Made by a program: the position numbers and the translations under genes. From assembly GCA_030374735.1 (NCBI GenBank), contig JASCIV010000164.1, positions 1 through 35,706 on the forward strand: a stretch of 35,706 nt of DNA, written 5' to 3'. This document shows, in pieces, positions 19,475-29,699 of the stretch. This DNA is from Gracilaria caudata (Eukaryota > Rhodophyta > Florideophyceae > Gracilariales > Gracilariaceae). Under the pieces are notes generated by a model. It made no database searches and was not told the DNA's origin. It saw only the letters and a list, made by a program, of their open reading frames with translations. Numbering within the stretch: the stretch's first letter is position 1; the number at the start of each line of letters is the position of its first letter.

Positions 19475-19867
19475 GCCGCCTGTTAAGAGGACGGAACTGG
19501 GTTACGCTTCGATAATCTGCGTTCAGCAGCGCCCAGTAAAGTGAAAGCAACGCAACGTGCATGTGCGAATACATCCGCGAGTGATCGCGTTCTCGCCAAC
19601 GGCACGCCAACAAGCGCGTGCACTTCCGGCTCACACGTGGAGCCGACGCTCGCCTCGCCCGCCGGTGCCCCCTCCGCCACGTGTACGCAGCGCGCGCCAT
19701 TCCTCGGCCCCGCACTTGATGAGCCGAGGCCGAGAAACCTTCGAGAAACCGTTGCGCCGCGCTCCTTTCCCAGACGCGAACGCATATCCGCCCGCCCCGT
19801 GCTCGTAGCGCGCGCGTTCGACGTCTCGCCGCACAGTCGACCGCGTCGTCTTAGCTACACGCCCCGC
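19475..19867. other. Promoter region of the TSG101 gene
   Basis: A 393-base GC-rich spacer between two + strand genes. The TSG101 frame is open upstream to 19541, but the translation is Pro/Arg/Ser/Cys-rich with no family similarity, so I treat it as leader. No TATA element was recognised. Confidence 0.4.
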
Positions 19868-21056
19868 ATGCCGTGTCCGCCTCGTGCGCCAGTGCCGCTG
19901 CAGATCCCACAGCATATCAGGGCCTGCATTGTAAGTTCGTCTCTCCCTCTACACGCTCCCCGTGCTGACTGCTTCCTCCAGAGTCGTGCGCGGCAGCCTT
20001 CCTGACTTTGTGCTCTGTTCTTTCTCCTTATGTGTGCCTCAGCAACAGTCGCGCGCGTACCAACCGCAGAATGAGCCGCGAGTCATTCACGACCTCATCG
20101 AATGCTGCACTCGGTATCCCACGCTTCGCGCGCGCATTTCCAACTTTCGCCCCGAGCGTTGCGCGCAGCGACTGGTCGCGTTGCGAGGAACCATCCCAAT
20201 TGTGTACAAGGGCGCGCCGTACAAGATTCCGGTCCATATTTGGGTAATGGCTTACCATCCTCTGGGTCCGCCTCACATATTCGTTGTGCCTACACCCACA
20301 ATGGTCTTGCGCCCACGTCATCCGCACGTCGCCCAGAATGGCTTCGTTCATTTACCCTACCTCTCTCAGTGGGACCCGCTTACCAGTACTCTCCAGGAAT
20401 GTGTCGATGCCATGAGACAAGCCTTTTCCATCAAACCGCCAGTATACTCGCGAGACACCGCCTCTGCCCAGCCTCCAGAACAACAGCAAAAGCAGAATCT
20501 CATACGCACACTTTCTGCGCGCCTCACATCTGCACTGCAAGCGCGTCAAAGAGCCGCCGACGAACACATGCACAAACTCCACTTGCGTCGGAGTAACATT
20601 GTTGCCGAAGAAAATACGAATCACGCGCTCAATCAGCACAACACAAAGCAATACCTACCTCTGCTGCAACACCATGAACTCCTCGCCACCAAGCAAGCCA
20701 CGCTCACTGAATGGCTTTCTCATCATCCGCCGCCACCACCGCGCGCATCCATAGACGACGTCACGCACCCTCTAACAGTGCTCTCTGAACAGAGTTTAAA
20801 GGCCAAAGCGGCCGATGCTGCCATGGCGGATGCACTGGATCAGATGGATGAAGCAATTGATAAGGGCGTCGTTGACACCGACACATACATGAGAGAGGTT
20901 CGTAAACTGGCTCGTATGCAGTTCTTCCATCGTGTCATGTTGCGAAAAATACAGCTGCTGCTGGCGGCAACTGAATCTCACCCTGGATATCATCCTGTCA
21001 TGCCCAATGCTTCACCGAGACTGCAACCAGTTCCGCATACCGCCTTCAAAATCTAA
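19868..21056 (+). CDS. TSG101/Vps23, ESCRT-I subunit (UEV domain)
   Basis: Two exons (19868-19930 and 20043-21056) give 358 residues. TSG101 recognises ubiquitinated cargo and recruits ESCRT-I to endosomes and the cytokinetic midbody. Residues 28-150 are the UEV fold: LRGTIPIVYKGAPYKIPVHIWV (human LTGTIPVPYRGNTYNIPICLWL; region only), GPPHIFVVPTPTM, VHLPYLSQWDP and KPPVYSR. As in all UEVs there is no catalytic Cys. A coiled coil (about 180-245) is followed by a C-terminal steadiness box (DTYMREVRKLARMQFFHR..L). The Pro-rich linker between UEV and coiled coil is only about 20 residues, much shorter than in human TSG101. The first exon supplies the N-terminal helix that contacts the UEV core. 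Splicing is phase 0 and fixed by the reading frame. Confident. Confidence 0.92.
19931..20042 (+). other. Intron of the TSG101 gene
   Basis: 112 bases, donor att/gtaagt, acceptor tgtgcctcag/ca, phase 0. An earlier AG near 19981 would lead to a stop within eight codons, so the later acceptor is right. Same length as intron 2 of the kelch-Hint gene. Confidence 0.85.
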
Positions 21057-21271
21057 CATGCACAGCACTGATTCATACATCGTCTGCTCCAACCTCTCTG
21101 CCGTCGGTATATTTACAGACTCTCGTTCCTTTTTTCTTTTTCGTGAGTGCTTTATTCTTGTTTCCACAAACTCCGCTAACCATCCGCCTCGGAGAACCAG
21201 ACGAATTTGTAACGTGATATTACTACGAACGCGGGCTTTCTGTTTTCTTTTTTGTCCCTTCAACTTTTGTA

Positions 21272-22486
21272 TTACAAACCCCGCTCCTCTTCAAAAGCTG
21301 GTTCCAATAGAAATGGCACTAACAACTTGTTAACAGCTTCAGGACATTCATCGTGAATGCAATGTCCTGCATTTGGGATTATTTCAAGGTCTAAGCACGG
21401 ATGATATTTTGGGAAGTCAATGCCAGGATGAAACCCTTTGTCTAATGGCGTCCAGGGGTCCTTGTCCCCCCAGAAGACTAAAATAGGGCACCATGTCAAC
21501 TGTGGTAACAGCTCCTCTGGCGAAGGGCCCGAATCTGCGTTCAAGATTGCTAGAAAGACGTCACACGCGCCCTCATCCATCGCAGGCTCGCATAAAATAT
21601 CCAACAAGTCACCGGTGATGGCTTTTTCTTCAATGTATACTTGTTTCAGAATGTTAGCAATGGTCGAACGCTTCCGAAAGTTTTCGAAAAGATATGGCCC
21701 GACAATTGGGTTGAATAGGATTGTATTGAACAGCCATAGTACCGCCGCTTGGATTGGATTTAGTTCTGAGTATCGGAAGCTTGCGAGACCCCCAGCGCAA
21801 TTCATTAATGCGCAAGCGCGGATCTTGTCTGGACCAAGCTCCTTGGCGGCCATTAGACATACAAGCGACCCAATTGAATTCCCAATTAAAGACCATTGCT
21901 CTCTTTCATTCATAGCATTCATAAAGTCACACACCAAGTCCTTCCATAATGGCAAGCCGTATTGCACCTCCTTTGGGCTTGCTTTGTCAGAACCTCCAAA
22001 ACCGAGCAAATCAATAGCGTATACGCGTAGCTTCCCTGTGTCAACCATGGCTGGGATGTTCTTGCGCCAATGGTTGATGGAAGCTCCAAATCCATGAACG
22101 ATAAGAACTGGATACTCACTTGTTTCAGAACCCTCTACCCGATAGTTGATCGAATACCCTCGCCATGTGAAGGTCTCGTAATATCTTTGCAATCCTGGTG
22201 GTTTCTGAGTATCATAGCCTACTTTTTCTGTTGTTGAAGCAGTAGTTATTACCCTGCGCAAGCGTTTGACATATACGCCATTTGCATGGGTACAACGCGA
22301 GGTTGAAAATGAGTGAGAGTTAAAGCCTGGAGTGAACGGCGAAGAACGCAATGGTGAGAGCGAAAACGACGACGCTGCTGCTGGTTGGAAACAAAGTGAT
22401 TCCTGTCTTTCGCGTTGGGGCATAAATGCGGGTTGCGAGAAGCGGCATGAAATGTGTGATGTTCTCTTCAGGCACGGTTGGGCCAT
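21272..22486 (-). CDS. Plastid-type alpha/beta hydrolase
   Basis: 404 residues, ATG at 22486, intron-free. Residues 1-95 are Ser/Pro/Phe/Arg-rich with few acids, as expected for a plastid transit peptide. The hydrolase core follows: VLIVHGFGASINHWR (oxyanion HGFG 131-134), YAIDLLGFGGSDK, nucleophile elbow GNSIGS (Ser204), a lid region with ANILKQVYIEEKAI, acid Asp343 in FWGDKDPWTP and His375 in NAGHCIHDECPEAVN. The ILKQVY, GDxDPW and GHCxHDExPEAVN set is shared by a plant and cyanobacterial group that includes the Arabidopsis At4g36530-like hydrolases and, more distantly, pheophytinase. The substrate is probably an ester in the plastid. Pheophytin hydrolysis is possible, but I do not see enough to claim it. 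Convergent with TSG101 (215 bp between stops). Confidence 0.9.
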   Translation of the reverse strand: MAQPCLKRTSHISCRFSQPAFMPQRERQESLCFQPAAASSFSLSPLRSSPFTPGFNSHSFSTSRCTHANGVYVKRLRRVITTASTTEKVGYDTQKPPGLQRYYETFTWRGYSINYRVEGSETSEYPVLIVHGFGASINHWRKNIPAMVDTGKLRVYAIDLLGFGGSDKASPKEVQYGLPLWKDLVCDFMNAMNEREQWSLIGNSIGSLVCLMAAKELGPDKIRACALMNCAGGLASFRYSELNPIQAAVLWLFNTILFNPIVGPYLFENFRKRSTIANILKQVYIEEKAITGDLLDILCEPAMDEGACDVFLAILNADSGPSPEELLPQLTWCPILVFWGDKDPWTPLDKGFHPGIDFPKYHPCLDLEIIPNAGHCIHDECPEAVNKLLVPFLLEPAFEEERGL

Positions 22487-23495
22487 TCTCGTTCGGCAGT
22501 CAATATAAACGTTTTTCAGTCTTCGAGAACGTTAAGTTGGATGGCATCCCCAACAGGTCTGGGAGACGAACTCACCCGTCGGAAGTGTGACGACCCCTTC
22601 TCTTTGCCGTGGCTTTCCCAGACGGAAACTTCAGCAATCTTCACGATGTACAGACTGCAAAACAAAGAGTAGCTACCGAACGTAGTAGAGAGAGCTCTAT
22701 GATACCCTTGGATATCCACAGAGCGGTATTGGTCTGAGCAGATATTTTTGAGATCAACATGCCGCTTTGCATCTTCACATTCGTGTGAGTGCTGGGTATC
22801 TCTCATCGGCGACGGTAACTTACGGTCAGTAACCCTCAGCCTTCAGTTTGGTATGAAACGCACATGATCTCCAGTGGCGATGTGGGCCAGCCATGTAAGC
22901 TACTTATCCAAGCTCCAAGAAACACCCAATAGAAGTGCCGAACCCTGAACTCTACATTGCTTTTAAGCTTTGCTCCAAGACCCATTTCGTCACTTCTCGA
23001 ACCGTTACGATTACTGAGCTGTAAACATGCATCAAGACGAGACGAGCAAACTGAGAGGTTCAGTCTTTTGTATCGATTCCCCCCCATGTTGGGAAACGTG
23101 AAGAAGCACCCTTGTTTCAAGAGGGTTCCTCCTCGGCCTGTTGTTCTCGAGCATCATGCCCAGAGGGTTAAACCGCAACATCATGGAAGTAATGTGGTGT
23201 GATGACCTAGATGTGTAGATGGGGTTCAGAGTTTCATGATGACCCGTTCATCCATCTACGCCAGTCTTGTTTGGTCACAACGGCTGTGACTATCAAAGTC
23301 AAGAGAAGCTAAGATGTCGTTCTGACCCCTCTATCTTCAGGCACTTATTTCGAGGCTGCAGGAAAACAATCTACAGATAGTTTTCTCTCCTAAAAAAAGC
23401 CAAAAACTGTGACGGCCACTGCCTTATCTCTTCTAACAGAGCCTTGCCTTCTCGATCGCGCGGCGCGGGGAGAGCAGCGCGTCGTGAAGCGTTTG
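22487..23495. other. Gene-poor region
   Basis: 1.0 kb downstream of the retroelement remnant and upstream of the alpha/beta hydrolase. Only short ORFs in conflicting frames. The first 100 bases should carry the hydrolase promoter. Confidence 0.35.
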
Positions 23496-23918
23496 TCAAC
23501 GGAGACCTGAACAAAACGGGACCGACGTTTTTTTAACTCCGGATCCGCATTCGCAGCGGTTGACTTTCTTATCCATGTACGTTGCTACAGGGTGTAGTTT
23601 ACGAACATGACCAGTGGCAAACTGCGCTGAAGCCACCTCGGCGCTTCGAGCTTCTTTTTCGTCCGGAAACTGGGCAAGGATCTCCTGAGCTATGCTGTTA
23701 GAGCGAATCTTTTGCGATAGCTGTGTCTTGACATCTGCGAAATCAACCGGAACCGCTAACTGCAGCACAAGCGGCAACTCAAGGCCCGTTTTCGCAAGCC
23801 GGTCGACACGCTCGTTTTGTTCCACTCCACAATGACTGGGCACCCACGCTACATTAGGCTGCCTTTTATTCCTCAAAATGTAATGGACGTTCTCTCTCTC
23901 GTTTATGAAAACGCGCAC
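23496..23918 (-). mobile_element. Non-LTR (LINE) retrotransposon remnant, RNase H C-terminal part
   Basis: 140 residues on the - strand. The segment NVAWVPSHCGVEQNERVDRL, followed by AKTG, is the end of a LINE-type RNase H domain (consensus WVPSHxGVxGNExADxLAKxG), including the conserved His and last Asp. The following FATGHVRKL and CECGSGVKKTSVPF match the region after RNase H that ends these ORFs (usually a C.CG....ET..H.. zinc-knuckle-like piece); here it is altered and stops early. The RNase H N-terminal half and the reverse transcriptase are absent or unrecognisable at 23919-24540. I read it as a decayed, truncated insertion, not a working element. Confidence 0.7.
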
Positions 23919-25169
23919 GCTAATTCCTCGTACGCGTGGGTTTGCTAAAGACCCAACAACCTATAACACTTCTAGCCTGCAGCCATCAACTACCGAAAAG
24001 TAGCTATGCTACACGCACTGGGCTACGACGAGAAAGTATTAGATCTCTTAGGTGTTTTCGACCGCGGGGCATTTCGCTACCGACGCTTATCGCCTTCATG
24101 AACCTCTTCACCCATCTCCTAGAGATCGCCGGCAGAGGGGCACACCACGACTTGGCGCTCCCGCTTGTACCACGTTGGCCACTCAAGAAACCATGAGCAG
24201 CGTCTTTACGACCCAACCCTCTTATCAATCGGCGAGATCAGGCGCAAGGACCAGTCCGTAGCCCTTCACCGTCATCCAACCCCGGTCCCTCCGAGAAAAC
24301 CCTGGAAAGCCCCCGTCCAATGGCCCCTTTGGAGCTCTTCCTTCTGAGGGAAAAATTCAGGGAAACGGCGGTAGGATCTTCCTTCGATGACCGGCTCGCG
24401 ACCTACTGCGTTCGTGCAGCTAGACGGGGGGCATTTTAGCGACGTGCCACCCAGGTCTGCGAGGGCGATCAGCAAGCGGACCGATCGCTTTGACGAGTTT
24501 AACGACCTCCCGGGTCGCCTTCAAGTTCTACATATGGAATATCATTAACCAGAAGAAAATGGCGAGAAGACGGAGGGCTGTAGGCTGAAGTCTTTAAAGG
24601 TTCCCTCTAACACGATGACCAGAACTTGTTTCGGCATTCTCTGTAGCCGTAGCCATCTGAATGTAATTTCTTAGGGGAAATCACTACTCGTAGATTTGAT
24701 GCAAAGCAAAAGTCTACAATATGGAGACGAAGTAACAGGCGAAAGTTTCATAGTTGATGCAAGGCCATGGAGGGAGAGATTGGAAGCCAGGCATAGTGTA
24801 TTTGCGCAATGCCTCACCTGGTTCTACTCCAAAGTCTGTATGATTCTCTTAAAACACTAAGAAGGGACAGAGGAACATGTTTCTCTCTTTCAAATGCTTT
24901 ACAAGCTCTTAAAAAGCAGTAGTCACATCAGCATAATGACTTGGAATGCACTGGACCAAACCGGACTTCTGGCACAGTCGGCAATGTGGCCATGGCAACG
25001 TGGTAACGTCGAACAAAACAGGAAGCCAGCCACCTCTTCGGTTTTTCTAGTTGCACACAGTTCTTCATGTGGCTTCGTTTCAAAATCCACAACGAGCAGA
25101 TAAAGCAGAGGTGTTCTTTATCTTTCTAGCTTTTGTTTGCATGTCTTCGGACCGACTTGATTGCCGTTG
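23919..25169. other. Gene-poor region, possibly decayed retroelement
   Basis: 1.25 kb with no intact coding sequence. It is where the upstream part of the LINE would lie, but I could not recognise reverse transcriptase motifs in any frame. + strand frames at 24052-24347 and 24894-25103 are open yet low in recognisable content. Confidence 0.3.
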
Positions 25170-25886
25170 TCAGTAATTGCTTGCACTATAGTCTGAGACA
25201 TCTTTGTGTCGAAGTCCCATACTCGCTGCTATACAGGACAACACTCCTGCCAGCAGGCTTATTGGCCATGCAGCAATGACCAACTTAAAACTGTATCCTA
25301 GGTCTCCAAGTGACGAGAGGGTTGTCTTTGCCCAGTTTTCGCTGTAGAAAACAGCGAATGCAGTCATCGTGAGTAGGCCGGAAACGAAGAGAATGACGCC
25401 TGCGAACATTGCCAAGGACCTATTGATGGAAATCAAACTCACTAACTGGATGGAGAACCCTGTGACTGTGAATAATAGGGCAACTAAGAGCAATCCTCGT
25501 ACTGCCTGATACGCTGTACAGTTAACCACAGGGTTCACTCGATGTTTCATGCATGTCTTTGTGCTGGAATCACTCGTCTTTCTGATCCAACAAACATCAG
25601 ATAGGCAACGAAACCCAATATATGCGCAGGAAATGGCGTTTTTCCGCTCTTTGTGGCACCCAATCCACAGTCCATATCTGGCCACACTGTATGTAATCTC
25701 GGTAAGGTCTCTGGGTAAGCCTATTCCAATTTCCGCTGCGCTCAGTTTTGTGTTCTTCATCCGAGGGTTGAGATGACCATCTATTTTATGTAACACAACC
25801 CATGAGTTTGTCGCAACGCCAACTGCTAGCAAAACAAGGGAGACAAGAGATAAACATGCCCCAATAACCGGGTACAGTTTGACCAT
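25170..25886 (-). CDS. Claudin/PMP22/EMP-like four-transmembrane protein
   Basis: 238 residues, ATG at 25886 (the frame extends only to a TTG further up). Four TM helices: 5-27, 128-152, 158-182 and 199-224. The first extracellular loop (28-127) holds the claudin signature with exact spacing: Trp29 in TNSWV, then YGLWIGC (Gly72-Leu73-Trp74-x-x-Cys77) and Cys87 ten residues later. QAVRGLLLVA opens TM2 exactly as QAARAL does in claudins. Claudin-fold proteins (claudins, PMP22/EMP, SUR7-like) shape membrane contacts and channels. The loop is about twice the usual length, with further Cys at 94, 99, 112 and 123 (CxxxxC and paired types), so extra disulfides are likely. No PDZ-binding terminus (ends SASNY). 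The fold assignment is good; junction function is not implied. Confidence 0.8.
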   Translation of the reverse strand: MVKLYPVIGACLSLVSLVLLAVGVATNSWVVLHKIDGHLNPRMKNTKLSAAEIGIGLPRDLTEITYSVARYGLWIGCHKERKNAISCAYIGFRCLSDVCWIRKTSDSSTKTCMKHRVNPVVNCTAYQAVRGLLLVALLFTVTGFSIQLVSLISINRSLAMFAGVILFVSGLLTMTAFAVFYSENWAKTTLSSLGDLGYSFKLVIAAWPISLLAGVLSCIAASMGLRHKDVSDYSASNY

Positions 25887-27311
25887 TTCCAAGATAAGTA
25901 GGTGATGAAGAAAGGACCAGAGACGTGCAGACAAAGTTGAGATGTTTCAGTTGATTCAGGTCGAAGGAAAGGATTTAATTGAGAGAAGCAGGGGAATAAG
26001 CAAGAAGCTGCAGGTTGGTACGGAGCAGCTGAGGAGCAGCAAAGAGCATCAAACGCATATCACGCGCCAGTGCAATGCTTTTTGCTCAAGAGTGACTTGC
26101 AAGGTTGAATGCAAACACGCTTTGTCACACACGGAGGGCACTCGGTAGCAGCCTTTCCCAGCTCTTTGAAAGGGCGAAGGCTATAAGCGTAGAAGCGGGT
26201 TGTCGCGATCTTCAACTTTAGTCATTGTGAAAAGACCAGTTCAATCAAACGATTTTGCTGGTACCTCACGGCATGAATGCATTTGAAGAAGATGTACCGT
26301 TGCAGTTGACCGTAGATATTTGGACGCTAGCACTCGTTCCAGGTAATGTCCGCTTATCTTTAAACATGAAATATCTCGTGACCTTTCGAATATATGATAA
26401 GCATTCATCTGAACTTAACGAGATTTCCAGTCATATTATGAACAACCTTTCTCACTTTACACTTATTCACAGAAACGTTGAATGCTGGTGGCAATTTATC
26501 TTTCAGAGCCCGCGGACCTAAAAGTCTATGAAGAAACAACCCTCGCGGCCTTGCGCAGTTTACCCTTGGTATTTGTGCATTTTCATTTGCAAGTCGGCAA
26601 AAAGACATCCCTAATGATAACTGCTCCGCGAGAGCCTCGTTTATCCATTGGGCGCTGTAAAACACAACTACTGGGAAGGAATCCCAAACCCCACAAAAGG
26701 ATTGGAGCTCCACAATGGCCTGACGATATATCATATTCAGTTTCTTAAACGACGCCTCCCCTGTAGTGTATATTGTGTTTCTGCATGACGGCAACACTTC
26801 AGATGCCTCCCTGAACAATGGGTATAACTGTTCGCGAGAAGACCCACAAACTAGTTTTGATGAGAAGCATTCTTCCAATCTTGGCTTGTTCGTTCTCTCC
26901 GTAAAGCCATACCTTACTTTCCAATAATCATATATACTGTATTTGTGGGGGATGTGGAAAGGCACTGAACTTAATTCGTTGAAAACATCTCCCAAACACT
27001 AACTTCCTGGATAGTCTACACGAATCGTAGAGGCACGCAGTGTCATTAAGACTTCAAGTACCCATGCACGGGACGAGGAACAACAGAAATTGTAGAGAGC
27101 TCACAGAATAAAGTTTTTGGCCCGAGTCGAAGAGGGCCATTGGGAAGCCTTTCAGTGGAATTAGAATGCCAAGCTGTCAAACAAAGAGTGTGCACCTTCC
27201 TCCTTTGGAAGTGTTGACACTAGAGGAAACTGCGAAGCGGTGGCGGTTTCGAAAACAAGGGGGGAGATCTGCTCTCATGTTTTTCGTGCTCTTGCGCAAG
27301 AGCAAAGTTCG
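25887..27311. other. Divergent intergenic region
   Basis: 1.4 kb between the claudin-like gene (-) and the kelch-b561 gene (+). A - strand frame at 26405-26995 (about 196 codons) has a natural-looking composition, but its first ATG lies far inside (MIYRQAIVELQ) and no family is recognised. It may be an exon, a remnant or chance. The rest shows nothing I can name. Confidence 0.3.
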
Positions 27312-29699
27312 ATGTGCAGTCGCTTCTGCATGACGATCAGTTCTTCTGCGAGCTGGTTTCTCATCTCCTTGTTTTTAGCTTCACGTTCTGCATCTGCTCA
27401 ACATCGATTTTCTCTCACTCCCCTGGTTACTGCGACAGCGAGGAATCCCTCACCTCGAAGCGATCATCTTTCGGTAGTTGTAAACTCCGGGAGCGGTCCG
27501 CTCCTCATCATTCACGGTGGCAGAGACGTACATGGTGCAAAGTCTGACACTTGGACTTACATTGTCGCACGAAATGAATGGGGACTTCTTGCATCGGGTG
27601 CTCTGGGATCAAGTGAACGACCTCCTCCCCTTTACGGTGCAGTTGGTGGATATCGCTTCGTGGATGGAGAAAACTCTCCATTTCTCTATGTTGCGTTAGG
27701 AACGAGTGATGGAGTGAGGTCATTGAATACAGATATGTGGGTTATGGAATTCCGGAACTTCACATGGCGACGCGTAACCGTTGACGGTGAAAAGCCAGAA
27801 CCTCGTTTCGGTGCGATTGGCAGTTTAGAAAGGTTCAGCAAACCAGACGGAACTGTGCAGCCAGCCCTTATCATCAGTCATGGATATGGTAAAGACGGCC
27901 CTCTTAGCGATACATATAAATGTACGTTCGATGAAAAGGATCCTTATCGAGCGAAATGGACAAGGCTGCGAAGGCCTGTTTCTCAGTATTCAACTCGCAA
28001 CCCGCATTCAATGTGGTATCAAGCAAGTACTTTCACTGCCAACCGTGACATCGTTGTCTTCGGTGGATGTTACGCGAGCGAAGGTACGGGAGGAATATGT
28101 CCCAATAACGATGTATGGCTTCTCGAATATAAACATGAAGAAAACAACAACGCGGATGCTCTCCAGCCACTCCGAGGACCAAATTCGACTTCTTTGAAAG
28201 CAGAGACAGTGCGTTGGCAGATCCTGCCACGAGGACCAGCACCCAGGGTTGGAGCAGCAATGGCGCAGGGCCTTAATTCTTTTGAAGGTGCCTACGAAAG
28301 TCGGTTAGGTATCGCTGTTTTGTACAGCGGTTCCCAGGACACTACGTACTTGCCGTCAGACCACGTCATTTCTGCTCATAGGGTCGACGGGAGCGAAATT
28401 GATCTTATTTCCACTCAAGCGCGCACATGGTTGAGAGAAGTTGTTAAGTTCGACGGACCCGAAGAACTACAAAAGACAGCGTTTACGCCGCGGAAGGGGG
28501 CCTCTTTGGATATTGTCAGAAATAGAACCGAAGATGATGATCTTGATATCCCGAACGAATTCTTTCTGTTCTTCGGCGGCGAACTCGAAAACGGACAGTT
28601 TACCAATGACTTGATGAAGTTGTCATTCGATCCCTTTGTGGAATCTCTCTTAATTGAAGGTTCATCGCGTTACATATCCCGCCCATTTGTTCATGGTTTA
28701 CTGATGTTTATAGCGTTCGGGGTATTGATGAGCATTGGGTCGTTCGTTGCGAGATATATGAAGCATCCAAATGGACGACCAAAGTATTTCCTTGCTCATC
28801 TCCTCATTCAATCGCTCGGGCTCGTTCTCAGCTGGGTTGGTGTTGCAGTAGCGATTCAAGGCAGACGGAACGCTTCCACGCCCTTCCTTCATGCCCGACT
28901 GGGAATCGCGTTAATTATTATTGCTTCTTTGCAGCCAGTGATTGCTTCCGTGGGAATCGTAGCCCAAATGCGTGTCAACCCCGTATTGGTATTAACTAAC
29001 AAGCCTGATGCTCCCAAACTTATATTGAGTCGAGCCACCAGAGCATGTCGTCTGTTACATCGAATCATCGGGGTAGCGGTTCTCGCAATGGGTTGGTTGA
29101 ATGTTACACTAGGATTGTTCTTAATTGTTGCTCCCACCATTCTTTGGGTGCACTGGTTGGTGTATGTAATAATGCTACTTGTTACAGCAGGATGGTTGGA
29201 ACTAATGAGGAGAAAGCACGGCACAAGAGCAATCACGAGAGCAACTTCACATCACAGAGCGAGTATTGAAAGACCTTCATCCGTACTCGGCAGAGTCATG
29301 CGATCCATTCAGGGGGAATCGACAGCTAAACTAAGACTGGGTGAGGATGGCAGTGAAGCGGCAGAAAGGATATCACAATCTGAAAGCATGAAGGAAGTCA
29401 GGCCTGAAGACGAAATAGGGCCCGAAAGGACCGCAACACCGAAACAGGCACGGGCTGGGAAATTCGTGGTTATTGAAGATTTTGTGCAGCCGGATATTGT
29501 TCGCCAAGTAGTGGAAGAGGAGAGGGCCCAGCAACGTGCAGAGAAAGAAAAAGAAGAGCAGCTTGCGGAAGAAAACAGAGCTCGAGAGAATGCTGCCGAG
29601 CATGACAGAGTTCAGGAAGAATTTGATGTGTTTGGTTTTCCAAGATCATTATCGGAAGCAACCTCTAGGTATACCTATCGCGATCCTGATGCGTACTAA
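27312..29699 (+). CDS. Kelch-repeat ectodomain fused to cytochrome b561 membrane domain
   Basis: 795 residues from the ATG at 27312, where a signal peptide begins (MCSRFCMTISSSASWFLISLFLASRSASA); the frame extends only to a GTG upstream. Residues 45-445 contain kelch blades (LLIIHGGRDVHGAKSDTW, ALIISHGYGKDGPLSDTY, DIVVFGGCYASEG with NDVWLLEY, and a last FFLFFGGELENGQFTNDL). Residues 455-635 are a cytochrome b561/ferric-reductase TM unit with four His at the expected heme positions: His461 (FVHGLLMF), His496 (FLAHLLIQ), His527 (FLHARLG) and His583 (LLHRIIG), plus SLQPVIA. Such units carry electrons across membranes between ascorbate and ferric iron or monodehydroascorbate. The TM4-TM5 loop is about 17 residues longer than in CYB561. 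The cytosolic tail ends in a Glu/Arg coiled coil (about 740-775). Kelch replaces the DOMON domain often found before b561. Domain calls are strong; the electron donor and acceptor are unknown. Confidence 0.88.
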   Translation: MCSRFCMTISSSASWFLISLFLASRSASAQHRFSLTPLVTATARNPSPRSDHLSVVVNSGSGPLLIIHGGRDVHGAKSDTWTYIVARNEWGLLASGALGSSERPPPLYGAVGGYRFVDGENSPFLYVALGTSDGVRSLNTDMWVMEFRNFTWRRVTVDGEKPEPRFGAIGSLERFSKPDGTVQPALIISHGYGKDGPLSDTYKCTFDEKDPYRAKWTRLRRPVSQYSTRNPHSMWYQASTFTANRDIVVFGGCYASEGTGGICPNNDVWLLEYKHEENNNADALQPLRGPNSTSLKAETVRWQILPRGPAPRVGAAMAQGLNSFEGAYESRLGIAVLYSGSQDTTYLPSDHVISAHRVDGSEIDLISTQARTWLREVVKFDGPEELQKTAFTPRKGASLDIVRNRTEDDDLDIPNEFFLFFGGELENGQFTNDLMKLSFDPFVESLLIEGSSRYISRPFVHGLLMFIAFGVLMSIGSFVARYMKHPNGRPKYFLAHLLIQSLGLVLSWVGVAVAIQGRRNASTPFLHARLGIALIIIASLQPVIASVGIVAQMRVNPVLVLTNKPDAPKLILSRATRACRLLHRIIGVAVLAMGWLNVTLGLFLIVAPTILWVHWLVYVIMLLVTAGWLELMRRKHGTRAITRATSHHRASIERPSSVLGRVMRSIQGESTAKLRLGEDGSEAAERISQSESMKEVRPEDEIGPERTATPKQARAGKFVVIEDFVQPDIVRQVVEEERAQQRAEKEKEEQLAEENRARENAAEHDRVQEEFDVFGFPRSLSEATSRYTYRDPDAY

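Noticed and set aside
26405..26995. 196-codon - strand ORF in the claudin/kelch-b561 spacer
   Set aside because: It begins at a TTG; the first ATG lies far inside; no family motif. Kept only as a note in the spacer entry.
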